From assembly GCF_006716905.1 (NCBI RefSeq), contig NZ_VFPV01000001.1, positions 932,001-996,000 on the forward strand: a stretch of DNA of 64,000 nt. The letters run 5' to 3'. Position numbers and translations under genes: made by a program. The notes under the pieces were generated by a model. That model was not told the DNA's origin, did not search any database, and was given only the letters and a program-made list of their open reading frames with translations. This DNA comes from Acidovorax temperans. Lineage in GTDB: Bacteria > Pseudomonadota > Gammaproteobacteria > Burkholderiales > Burkholderiaceae_C. Position 1 is the first letter of the stretch. Every line of letters starts with the position of its first letter. Below are positions 56,761 to 64,000 of the stretch, piece after piece.

Positions 56761-58044
56761 ATGTTGAGCACCACCGAACAAAACATCCCGCCCGCCGATA
56801 CCGCTGTCCCGCAGGAAGATGTGGACGCGAGCAACATGGCCGTCATTGCGCGCCAGGCGATCGTGGACCATAACCGTGCGGTCTACGGTTACGAGTTGTT
56901 CGACCGTTCCACCGCATCGGACGCCCACACCGCCGCCAGCGATGCCGCACTGCTATTCAACGCCTTGTCCTATGCGGGCACCGAAGCCCTGGTGGGCAAG
57001 AAAACGGTGTTCATCAACTGCACGCACGAGAGCTTGGCGGGCGGCCACCTGGAGCTGATCCACCCCGAAAAGGTGGTACTGGAAGTGCCCCCACTGCCCG
57101 ACACCGCAACGCAGGAAGAAATCGACCAGCGCGTGCCCGTGCTGCAGGCTCTGCGCGAACGCGGTTTTCGCCTGGCGCTGAACCAGAACGCCTTGCGCAA
57201 GCCCTACGCCAGCTGGATGCCCCTGGCCTCCTTCATCAAGCTGGACTTGCAGACCTTCAAGCCCGAGTTGGCAGGCCCGCTGGTGAAGTTTGCGAGCCAA
57301 TACGCCAAAGCCACGCTGGTGGCTGAAAAGGTGGAAACCGCCGAACAGTTCCAGATGATGTCGAACCTGGGCGTGAAACTGTTCCAGGGCTTCTGGTTTG
57401 CCAAGCCCTCCCTGGTCAAAGCCACCACCATCCGCCCTTCGCAAGCCACCATCATTCAGCTCATCAACCTGGTGCGCAAACAGGCGGACACCAGCGAGAT
57501 CGAAGACCTGCTCAAGAAAGACCCCACCCTGTCTTTCAACCTGCTGCGCTTCATCAACTCCTCGGGGTTTGGACTGTCGTGCGAAGTGACTTCCTTCCGC
57601 CACGCGGTGATGATCCTGGGCCTCAAGAAGCTGTTCCGCTGGGCGGCGCTGCTCATGACCACCTCACGCGATGGAGCCCCTCCTGCCGTGGGCCAGACCG
57701 CCGTGGTGCGCGGACGCCTGATGGAGCTGCTGGCGGCCGAATTGCTGCCCCCGGAGGAATGCGACAACGCGTTCGTGGTGGGGGTGTTCTCGCTGCTCGA
57801 CACCATGCTGAACGTGCCGCTGGAAAAAGCCCTCGAATCGGTGGCCCTGCCCCAGCCGGTGACAGATGCCCTGCTGCACGGCACCGGCGTATTCGCGCCG
57901 TTCCTGGAGCTGACCAAGGCCTGTGAATCTGGCGATGACGCGACGTTTGCCCGCGTGGCCGACGAACTGCATCTGTCGAACCGCCAGGTCAACTGGGCCC
58001 ACCTGCAGGCGCTGGCCTGGGCCGAAGACCTGAACGGGGACTGA
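56761..58044 (+). CDS. EAL/HDOD (YuxH-like) signalling protein, second of a tandem pair
   Basis: A 427-residue paralogue of the upstream gene, alignable over nearly its whole length (IARQAIVDHNRAVYGYELFD, FINCTHESLAGGHLELIHP, LINLVRKQADTSEIEDLLKK, LGLKKLFRWAALLM). The EAL motif is again YELF. The start at 56761 is preferred; a GTG at 56722 is in frame but weak. The N-terminal 30 residues differ from its twin. Followed by a strong terminator. Confidence 0.88.
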   Translation: MLSTTEQNIPPADTAVPQEDVDASNMAVIARQAIVDHNRAVYGYELFDRSTASDAHTAASDAALLFNALSYAGTEALVGKKTVFINCTHESLAGGHLELIHPEKVVLEVPPLPDTATQEEIDQRVPVLQALRERGFRLALNQNALRKPYASWMPLASFIKLDLQTFKPELAGPLVKFASQYAKATLVAEKVETAEQFQMMSNLGVKLFQGFWFAKPSLVKATTIRPSQATIIQLINLVRKQADTSEIEDLLKKDPTLSFNLLRFINSSGFGLSCEVTSFRHAVMILGLKKLFRWAALLMTTSRDGAPPAVGQTAVVRGRLMELLAAELLPPEECDNAFVVGVFSLLDTMLNVPLEKALESVALPQPVTDALLHGTGVFAPFLELTKACESGDDATFARVADELHLSNRQVNWAHLQALAWAEDLNGD

Positions 58045-58071
58045 TACCCAGAACTTCTTCGCAGAGAAACC

Positions 58072-58102
58072 AAAAAGGGCTCCGAGCAACGGAGCCCTTT
58101 TT
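58072..58102. terminator. Bidirectional terminator between the EAL/HDOD gene and xerD
   Basis: AAAAAGGGCTCCG and CGGAGCCCTTTTT pair around a short loop, with A- and T-runs on both sides. Confidence 0.92.
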
Positions 58103-58142
58103 GCTTGCGGGGTGCAACACGGCCCCCATGCAAACGCAGGAC

Positions 58143-59042
58143 TCAGCCGCGTGGATGGTGCTGCGCATGCAGCGCCTTGAGCCGCTCCCGCGCCACGTGG
58201 GTGTAGATGGTGGTGGTCGAAATATCGGCATGCCCCAGCAGCAGTTGCACCACGCGCAAATCCGCCCCGTGGTTGAGCAGGTGGGTGGCAAAGGCGTGGC
58301 GCAGTGTGTGGGGTGACAGGGGCACAGTGATGCCCGCCACCTGCGCCCACTTTTTCACAATCACCCAGAACATCACGCGCGTCATGCCCTCGCCGCGGTG
58401 GGTCACGAACAGGTCATCCGTCTGCTGCCCGGCCAGGATGGCGCCGCGCGCCTCTTGCAGGTAGCGCTGCAGCCAGCTGCGCGCTTCTTCGCCAAAAGGC
58501 ACCAGCCGCTCCTTGTTGCCTTTGCCCATCACGCGCAGCACGCCTTCGTTCAGCCCCACCTGAAAGGTCTTGAGCGTGACCAGTTCCGTCACGCGCAGGC
58601 CGCTGGCATACATCAGCTCCAGCATGGTGCGGTCGCGCAGGCCCAGGGGGTTGCCCAGGTCAGGGGCGCTGAGCAAGGCCTCCACATGGGCCTGCGACAG
58701 GGTTTTGGGTACCCGCAAGGGCTGGCGTGCAGCCTGCAGGCGCAGGGTCGGGTCCTGGGTGATGCGGCGTTCGCGCAAAGCCCAGTGAAAGTACCTGCGC
58801 AGCACCGTCAGGCGCCGGTTGGCCGAGGTGGCCCGCGTTTGCGCATGGCGGGCAGCAAAGTAGCCGCTCAGGTGCATTTCGGCTGTGGCGTCCAGCGCCA
58901 GCGGGGGCTGCTGCTGTGCCAGCCACTGGGCGTAGAGCGTGAGGTCACGGCGGTACGCCGCCAGGGTGTTGCGCGAGAGGCCGTCTTCCAGCCACAGGGC
59001 ATCTACAAAGGTATCGATCGCGCGCAGGCTGTCTTCAAGCAT
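58143..59042 (-). CDS. xerD: Site-specific tyrosine recombinase XerD
   Basis: A 299-residue recombinase that resolves chromosome dimers with XerC at dif. Catalytic residues are all visible: Arg150 (ASGLRVTEL), Lys174 (VMGKGNKERL), His245 and Arg248 (SPHTLRHAFATHLL), His271 (LLGHADISTT) and nucleophile Tyr280 (TTIYTHVARERL). The SAM-like N-terminal domain covers 1-100. No mobile-element genes surround it, so it is the housekeeping XerD. Confidence 0.95.
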   Translation of the reverse strand: MLEDSLRAIDTFVDALWLEDGLSRNTLAAYRRDLTLYAQWLAQQQPPLALDATAEMHLSGYFAARHAQTRATSANRRLTVLRRYFHWALRERRITQDPTLRLQAARQPLRVPKTLSQAHVEALLSAPDLGNPLGLRDRTMLELMYASGLRVTELVTLKTFQVGLNEGVLRVMGKGNKERLVPFGEEARSWLQRYLQEARGAILAGQQTDDLFVTHRGEGMTRVMFWVIVKKWAQVAGITVPLSPHTLRHAFATHLLNHGADLRVVQLLLGHADISTTTIYTHVARERLKALHAQHHPRG

Positions 59043-59077
59043 CCAAAAACGATAGCACGCCCACAGTACGCGCCATG

Positions 59078-59113
59078 AAAAAAGCCGCGCAGGCCAGGCC
59101 CGCGCGGCTTTGC
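59078..59113 (-). terminator. Terminator of the Bug-family gene
   Basis: AAGCCGCGC and GCGCGGCTT form the stem. On the minus strand a T-run follows, placing it at the end of the binding-protein gene, just upstream of xerD. Confidence 0.8.
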
Positions 59114-59126
59114 TTCAGTGCAGTGC

Positions 59127-60089
59127 TCAGTCGAGCGTGAGCTTTTGCTTGGCCACCACGTCTTTGTAGACGCTGAACTCGGCCTTGATCTGCTCGGCAA
59201 ACTGCTCGGGCGTGTTGCCCACCACGATGGAGCCGGTGTCTTCGATGCGCTTTTTCACGGCCGGGTCTTCCAGCGCCTTGCGCACGGCGGCATTGACCTT
59301 GTCCACCACGTCCTTGGGCAGGCCTTTGGGCCCCACGATGCCGTAGTAGGCCATGCGGTTCACAGGCTCCAGCCCCACTTCCTTGAACGTAGGCACATTG
59401 GGCAGAGCGGCCACGCGCTGCGGTGCGGCCACCACGATGGGCACCAGGCGGTTTTCCTTGATGAAGGGCAGCGCTGAGGGCAGGTTGTCAAAAATCATGG
59501 GCACCTGGCCCGCCACGGTGTCATTCAGGGCGGGGCCTGCACCCCGGTAGGGGATGTGCGTCACGAACGTACCGGTCAGGCTCTTGTACAGCTCCATCTG
59601 CAGATGCCCGATACCGCCGGTGCCCGACGAAGAGTACGAATACTTGCCTGCGGACTTCTTCAGCTCAGCCAAAAATGCCTTGTAGTCCTTGGCAGGGAAG
59701 CTGGGGTGCACCGCAATGATGTTGGGCGTGGCCGCGATGTTGATGATGGGCGTGAAATCGGTCAGCGGGTTATAGGGCGTCTTGGGGTTGATGGCAGGGT
59801 TGGCCGCCGTGGTGGAGACGGTGGCAATGCCCAGCACATAGCCGTCGGGCGCCGACTTGGCTGTTTCATTGGCGCCCACGATGCCACCGCCACCCGCTTT
59901 GTTTTCCACGATGACGCTCTGGCCCAGGGCCTTGCCCAGCGGGTCGGCGATCACGCGGGCAATGATGTCGGTGGTGCCGCCGGGTGCAAAGGGCACCTGC
60001 AGCTTGATGATTTTGTTCGGGTAGGCTTGCGCGGCTGCAGATCCTGCAGCAGTGGCCAGTACCAGCGCGATCCAGTGGCGACGGTCCAT
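59127..60089 (-). CDS. Bug family tripartite tricarboxylate transporter substrate-binding protein
   Basis: A 320-residue periplasmic protein. The signal peptide ([16 protein letters not shown]) is followed by [40 protein letters not shown] and [20 protein letters not shown], hallmark segments of Bug proteins. They bind carboxylates or similar small molecules. No transporter subunits are adjacent, which is common for this family; ligand unknown. Confidence 0.92.
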   Translation of the reverse strand: MDRRHWIALVLATAAGSAAAQAYPNKIIKLQVPFAPGGTTDIIARVIADPLGKALGQSVIVENKAGGGGIVGANETAKSAPDGYVLGIATVSTTAANPAINPKTPYNPLTDFTPIINIAATPNIIAVHPSFPAKDYKAFLAELKKSAGKYSYSSSGTGGIGHLQMELYKSLTGTFVTHIPYRGAGPALNDTVAGQVPMIFDNLPSALPFIKENRLVPIVVAAPQRVAALPNVPTFKEVGLEPVNRMAYYGIVGPKGLPKDVVDKVNAAVRKALEDPAVKKRIEDTGSIVVGNTPEQFAEQIKAEFSVYKDVVAKQKLTLD

Positions 60090-60268
60090 CGATTTCTCCT
60101 TTTGGGGTTTTCGTACGTCTGCAATGTTATGCGAATGTTTTTCCGGCGGGTCTTAGGGATTTCGCACAGATACACGGGGCATACGCGCCGGTGCGTGGTG
60201 CCCGATGCAACGGCCGGCTGATAGCCTGCCAGCCCACCCGGGGCAGGCGCTTCAGGTATTCTCGAAAC

Positions 60269-61174
60269 GTGAATTACGCCCAGCTCCTGCTTCCAGATTT
60301 CTCCCTCATTCTGTTTGGTTACCTGCTGTGCCGGTATACCCCTCTGAACCGCTCCATCTGGCAGCCCGTTGAGAGCCTGGTGTATTACCTGCTGTTTCCG
60401 GTACTGCTGTTCCAGTCCATCGTCAAAAGCCCGATTGACGTGGGCGCCGCGTCCAGCCTGATGGCGGCGGGGCTGCTCTCGGGCGTGGCGGGCATTGCTC
60501 TGGCGTATTCGCTGCCCTACTGGCCCTGGCTGGGCTCGCACCTGGAGCGCCGCGACCATGCCGCCAGCGCACAGGTGGCGTTTCGCTTCAATTCGTTCAT
60601 CGGCCTGGCGATTGCCGAGCGCCTGGCAGGCGCGCAAGGCTTGCTGATGATTGCGGTGCTGATTGGTGTGTGCGTGCCGCTGTTCAACGTGGCCGCCGTG
60701 TGGCCCATGGCACGCCACGGCGGCCAGGGCTTTGTGCGCGAGCTGCTGCGCAATCCGCTCATCATCGCCACGGCGTCGGGCCTGGTGGCCAACCTGCTGG
60801 GCTTTCGCATACCGGGCTGGATGGAGCCCACCGTCAGCCGCATCAGCGCATCATCGCTGGCCCTCGGGCTGATGGCGGCAGGCGCGGGCATGCAGTTTGG
60901 GCTGCTGGGCCGCAGCCGCCTGCTCACGGTGTCGGTCCTGTCCATTCGCCACCTGATTCAACCGCTGATTGCCTGGGGCATGGCGCATTGGTTCCAGCTC
61001 GACGCCGTGCAAACCACGGTGCTGCTGGCCTTCTCTGCCCTGCCCACGGCGTCTACCTGCTACGTGCTGGCGGCGCGCATGGGCTACAACGGGCCCTATG
61101 TGGCCGGGCTCGTCACGCTGTCTACCGTGCTGGGAGTGGCCAGCCTGCCATTCGCACTGGGATTTTTGCGATGA
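60269..61174 (+). CDS. AEC family transporter
   Basis: A 301-residue inner-membrane protein with about ten helices, starting at GTG (60269, VNYAQLLLPDFSLILFGYLL). Segments FRFNSFIGLAIAERL and LLAFSALPTASTCYVLAARM are typical of auxin-efflux-carrier-like permeases, which move small carboxylates. The stop overlaps the esterase start (ATGA). Confidence 0.88.
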   Translation: MNYAQLLLPDFSLILFGYLLCRYTPLNRSIWQPVESLVYYLLFPVLLFQSIVKSPIDVGAASSLMAAGLLSGVAGIALAYSLPYWPWLGSHLERRDHAASAQVAFRFNSFIGLAIAERLAGAQGLLMIAVLIGVCVPLFNVAAVWPMARHGGQGFVRELLRNPLIIATASGLVANLLGFRIPGWMEPTVSRISASSLALGLMAAGAGMQFGLLGRSRLLTVSVLSIRHLIQPLIAWGMAHWFQLDAVQTTVLLAFSALPTASTCYVLAARMGYNGPYVAGLVTLSTVLGVASLPFALGFLR

Positions 61175-61824
61175 AACCCACCATCGACCGACGCGCCTTG
61201 CTGGGTGCCCTGGTTCTGCTGGCAGCGGGCGCAGGGCTGCCCGGCTGCGACCGAAAGCCTGCCACCCAGCCTGTGCCAGCGGGTGCCACCGTGCTGGCGC
61301 TGGGCGACTCGCTGACCTCGGGCGTGGGCGCATCGGCCGACACCGCCTACCCCACCCTGCTGGCAGCCCGCACGGGCTGGAACGTGATCAACGCAGGTGT
61401 TTCAGGCAACACCTCGGCCCAGGCGCTGGAGCGGCTGCCCGCCCTGCTACAGGAACACCGGCCCGCGCTAGTGATCGTGAGCATCGGCGGCAATGACTTT
61501 TTGCGGCGCCTGTCGCTCGAAACCACGCGCACCCACCTTCGCCGCATTGGCGAGCAGGCGCGTGCCAGCGGCGCGCAGGTGCTGCTGGTGGCCGTGCCCG
61601 GCCTATCGCTCATGGCCGCTGCAGGACACCTGAGCGACCACGAGGTGTACGCAGAGACAGCCAAGGCGCTGAAGATTCCGCTGCATGCCTATGGCTGGTC
61701 TACCGTGCTGGCCGATGCCCGCTTGCGCGCCGACAGCGTGCATGCCAATGCAGCCGGCTACGCGCGTTTTACCGATGGGCTGGTGCAGACGCTGCAAAGC
61801 ACCGGATTGCTATCAAAAACGTAG
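61171..61824 (+). CDS. GDSL-type arylesterase/lysophospholipase (TesA-like)
   Basis: A 217-residue SGNH hydrolase. The N-terminal lipoprotein signal (LVLLAAGAGLPGC) is followed by block I LALGDSLTSGVG, block III IVSIGGNDFL and block V DSVHANAAGY, giving the Ser-Asp-His triad. Probably a cell-envelope thioesterase or esterase. The last residues and the stop codon are written by a copy of the dispersed repeat. Coupled to the AEC gene by a four-base overlap. Confidence 0.9.
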   Translation: MKPTIDRRALLGALVLLAAGAGLPGCDRKPATQPVPAGATVLALGDSLTSGVGASADTAYPTLLAARTGWNVINAGVSGNTSAQALERLPALLQEHRPALVIVSIGGNDFLRRLSLETTRTHLRRIGEQARASGAQVLLVAVPGLSLMAAAGHLSDHEVYAETAKALKIPLHAYGWSTVLADARLRADSVHANAAGYARFTDGLVQTLQSTGLLSKT

Positions 61825-61866
61825 CTGCCAGCGCTTATCCATCAAGCGCTATAGCCTGATTTCACC
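61806..61866. repeat. Dispersed palindromic repeat, copy 9, at the esterase end
   Basis: TTGCTATCAAAAACGTAGCT, GCCAGCGCTTATCCATCAAG and CGCTATAGCCTG form the copy. It overlaps the last codons of the esterase and fills the gap to queG. Confidence 0.8.
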
Positions 61867-62955
61867 TCAAACCGCCAGCGCCCAGGCCACATGCTCGCGC
61901 ACCAGCTCGCTCGGTTCGTGCGCGCGCGACTGCAGGGCGCTGCGCAGCTCAGCGCTGTCAGCCTGCCGCAGTGCGTTGCCCAGCGCCACGGCCACGTTGC
62001 GCAGCCAGCGTTCGTGGCCGATGCGGCGAATGGGGCCGCCCTCGGTCATGCGCAAAAAGGTGGGTTCGTCCCACGCAAACAGGTGCACCAGCTGCTGGCC
62101 CGACAAGCCCTTGCGCTCGTCAAAATCAGGCAGGCGGCTGACCTGGGCGAACTTGTTCCAGGGGCACACCAGCTGGCAATCGTCGCAGCCGTAAATGCGG
62201 TTGCCCATCAGGGGCCGCAACTCCAGCGGAATGGGGCCTGCGTATTCAATGGTCAGGTAAGAGATGCAACGCCGCGCATCCACGCGGTGGGGCGCCACGA
62301 TGGCCTGCGTGGGGCAGGCATCGATGCACGCGCTGCAGCTGCCGCAGTGGGCGGTGACGGGCTCGGTGGCCGGCAGGGCCATGTCCACGTAGATCTCGCC
62401 CAAAAAGAAGGTGGAGCCCGCCTCGCGGTTGAGCACCAGCGTGTGCTTGCCGCGCCAGCCCTGGCCGCTGCGGGCGGCCAGCTCGGCCTCCAGCACAGGG
62501 GCTGAATCGGTGAACACCCGGTGGCCAAAAGGCCCCACCGCTTCGGCGATGCGGTCGCTGAGTTTTTGCAGGCGGGCGCGCAATACCTTGTGATAATCGC
62601 GCCCCCTGGCGTACATCGAGACAATGCCTTCTGCGGGGCGCTGCAGGCGCTGCAGCTCCATGGCTTGCCAGCCGCCCGCCTGGGCCACGGCGGGGGCGCT
62701 GTCCCGGTCGCGAGGCAGATAGTCCATGCGCGCGGTGATCACGCTCACGGTGCCGGGCACCAGCTCGGCCGGGCGGGCGCGCTTCAAGCCGTGGGCGGCC
62801 ATGTAATGCATGTCACCATGGAACCCTTGCGCCAGCCACTGCATCAATCCCGGTTCTGACGCAGACAAATCCACCCCGGCCACGCCGATTTGGGAGAATC
62901 CCAGCTCGCGGGCCCACTCCTGAATTTGAGGAACGAGTTGACTGTTGCACCACAT
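61867..62955 (-). CDS. queG: Epoxyqueuosine reductase
   Basis: A 362-residue enzyme for the last step of queuosine tRNA modification, cobalamin- and iron-sulfur-dependent. Two 4Fe-4S motifs are visible, HCGSCSACIDACPT and GCDDCQLVCPWN, with the HEAT-like tail VREHVAWALAV. The start at 62955 (MWCNSQLVPQIQEWARELGF) overlaps the likely tsaE start region on the other strand. Confidence 0.95.
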   Translation of the reverse strand: MWCNSQLVPQIQEWARELGFSQIGVAGVDLSASEPGLMQWLAQGFHGDMHYMAAHGLKRARPAELVPGTVSVITARMDYLPRDRDSAPAVAQAGGWQAMELQRLQRPAEGIVSMYARGRDYHKVLRARLQKLSDRIAEAVGPFGHRVFTDSAPVLEAELAARSGQGWRGKHTLVLNREAGSTFFLGEIYVDMALPATEPVTAHCGSCSACIDACPTQAIVAPHRVDARRCISYLTIEYAGPIPLELRPLMGNRIYGCDDCQLVCPWNKFAQVSRLPDFDERKGLSGQQLVHLFAWDEPTFLRMTEGGPIRRIGHERWLRNVAVALGNALRQADSAELRSALQSRAHEPSELVREHVAWALAV

Positions 62956-63450
62956 ACCGGCCAGATTGTAGAAAGCCCCGGCACAGCCCAGGCCACCACC
63001 ACCTGGCGCAGCGAGGACGACACCGCCGCCTGGGCCCAGCGGCTGGCAGCGCAGCCTGCGCTGGCCAACGCATTCATCACCCTGCACGGCGACCTGGGCG
63101 CGGGCAAAACCACCCTGGTGCGCCACCTGCTGCGCGCGCTGGGTGTGCAAGGCCGCATCAAGAGCCCCACCTACGCCGTGGTGGAGCCGCACGAAGCCGC
63201 ACAGCTGGCCATCTGGCACTTTGACTTCTACCGCTTTGACGACCCGCGCGAGTGGGAAGACGCGGGCTTTCGGGACATCTTTGCCAGCCCCGGGCTCAAG
63301 CTGGCAGAATGGCCAGAAAAGGCTGCAGCGCTTACCCCGCCTGCAGACCTTGCTATACACATTGAAGCAATGGACGAAACCGAAAGGCAAGTCACCCTGC
63401 GTGCAGGCACCGCCACCGGCCGCAGCCTGCTCCAAGGATTGAGCGCATGA
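62938..63450 (+). CDS. tsaE: tRNA threonylcarbamoyladenosine biosynthesis ATPase TsaE
   Basis: An about 170-residue P-loop protein with Walker A HGDLGAGKTTLVRHLL, SPTYAVVEPHE and HFDFYRFDDPREWEDAGF, matching TsaE, which drives formation of t6A on tRNA. No ATG is available at the N-terminus; TTG at 62938 with GAGGAAC upstream is chosen, and 62890 (TTG) is an alternative. Either overlaps the divergent queG start. A repeat-like stretch writes part of the C-terminal region. Its stop overlaps the amiC start. Confidence 0.88.
   Translation: MTVAPHTGQIVESPGTAQATTTWRSEDDTAAWAQRLAAQPALANAFITLHGDLGAGKTTLVRHLLRALGVQGRIKSPTYAVVEPHEAAQLAIWHFDFYRFDDPREWEDAGFRDIFASPGLKLAEWPEKAAALTPPADLAIHIEAMDETERQVTLRAGTATGRSLLQGLSA
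63320..63366. repeat. Dispersed repeat-like sequence, copy 10 (degenerate), inside tsaE
   Basis: AAGGCTGCAGCGCTTACCCC and TTGCTATACACATTGAAGCA resemble the family ends, but the central AAGCGC arm is lost. It is in frame (KAAALTPPADLAIHIEAM). Confidence 0.35.
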
Positions 63451-64000
63451 CCGCTGACGCACACCCCGCCCGCCCACCGCGCTCGCCCAGCCGGCGCAGC
63501 CTCTTGCAGGCCGGCAGTTTGGTGCTGCTGCTGGGCACGCAGCAGATTGCGCGCGGCGCCAGCATCCTGGCCGTGCGGGTGTGGCCAGCGCCCGAATATT
63601 CGCGCGTCACCATCGAGTCAGATACCAAGCTGGTGGCCAAGCAATTTTTCGTGACCACCCCACCCAGGCTGGCGGTGGACATTGAAGGCATTGACCTGAG
63701 CCCTGAGCTGCGCGAACTGGTCGCCAAGGTCAAGCCCGACGATCCGAACATTGCCGGCATCCGCGTGGGGCAAAACGCCCCTGGCGTGGTGCGACTGGTG
63801 GTCGATTTGAAGCAGGCCGCACAGCCCCAGGTGTTCACCCTGCCGCCCATCGCGGCCTACCAGCACCGCCTGGTGTTCGACCTGTACCCGGCAGAGCCGG
63901 TGGACCCGCTCGAAGCCCTGATTGCCGAGCGCTTGCGCGACACCACACCCGCAGCGCCCACAGCAGGCGCCACCACAGCCCAGCCCGCCAAGCCGCACGA
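63447..64000 (+). CDS. amiC: N-acetylmuramoyl-L-alanine amidase, N-terminal part (runs off window)
   Basis: The frame opens at an ATG overlapping the tsaE stop and stays open to the window end (184 residues visible). A twin-arginine-like signal (SRRSLLQAGSLVLLLGTQQI) is followed by an AMIN domain (VRVWPAPEYSRVTIESDTKL, PPRLAVDIEGIDLSPELREL, VVRLVVDLKQ, HRLVFDLYPAEPVDPLE). AmiC-type amidases split daughter-cell peptidoglycan; the catalytic Amidase_3 domain would lie beyond the edge. The tsaE-amiC order is conserved. Confidence 0.88.
   Translation, partial: MTADAHPARPPRSPSRRSLLQAGSLVLLLGTQQIARGASILAVRVWPAPEYSRVTIESDTKLVAKQFFVTTPPRLAVDIEGIDLSPELRELVAKVKPDDPNIAGIRVGQNAPGVVRLVVDLKQAAQPQVFTLPPIAAYQHRLVFDLYPAEPVDPLEALIAERLRDTTPAAPTAGATTAQPAKPH

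Noticed and set aside
58143..59042. Tyrosine recombinase considered as an integrase of a genomic island
   Set aside because: Length, catalytic residues and the absence of att repeats, tRNA or phage genes point to housekeeping XerD.

Overview
The window is high-GC bacterial DNA that reads as a betaproteobacterium of the family Comamonadaceae, most like Acidovorax and its relatives. This is inferred from gene content and gene order: pyrG-kdsA-DUF1330-eno-ftsB, dapA-bamC-MBL hydrolase, parE-transglycosylase-parC, a solitary Bug-family binding protein and a tandem pair of EAL/HDOD proteins. A short dispersed repeat built on TAGCGCTT...AAGCGC also fits. No rRNA, tRNA or CRISPR array was found.

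Layout. 1-8.8 kb is a siderophore/iron-uptake locus with two PepSY membrane proteins, a DUF3325 protein, two TonB-dependent receptors (both broken), an IS5-type element and a DUF4198 protein. 8.8-13.6 kb is accessory: an HPF-like protein, a TerB-like protein, a NhaR-like regulator, an IS200-type element, and an IS427-type element sitting inside a small membrane-protein gene. 13.6-24.7 kb has succinate-semialdehyde dehydrogenase and an RND efflux operon (outer membrane factor intact; pump and adaptor broken, the adaptor by a second copy of the same IS5-type element), then an odd alpha/beta hydrolase and a LysR regulator. 24.7-31 kb has a VF530 protein, an ATP-grasp/alpha-E operon carrying a duplicated gene start, comEC and a Rid protein. 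31-64 kb is mostly conserved housekeeping: parC/parE, dapA, bamC, dut, coaBC, pyrG, kdsA, eno, ftsB, hslO, xerD, queG, tsaE and the start of amiC.

The most striking property is how many genes are damaged, each by a different visible lesion: a frameshift at a CAGCG unit (receptor 1), an in-frame deletion of the barrel (receptor 2), a 12-bp poly-G frameshift plus a CAG-to-TAG stop (RND pump), an IS insertion plus a missing 5' end (RND adaptor), an IS insertion (small membrane protein), and a CAA-to-TAA stop (CZB protein). In each case the reading frame on both sides of the lesion can be rejoined into a sensible protein, so these look recent. The damage is concentrated in envelope, uptake and efflux functions; every core gene looks intact. 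Sequencing error cannot be excluded for the homopolymer.

The two 1321-bp IS5-type copies encode identical transposases, lie in direct orientation 14.7 kb apart and each have clean 4-bp target duplications (CTAA and TTAA). Recombination between them would remove the whole accessory block. About ten copies of the dispersed palindromic repeat occur, several of them inside coding sequences in frame (comEC, the DUF455 gene, probably coaBC, tsaE and the end of the GDSL esterase).
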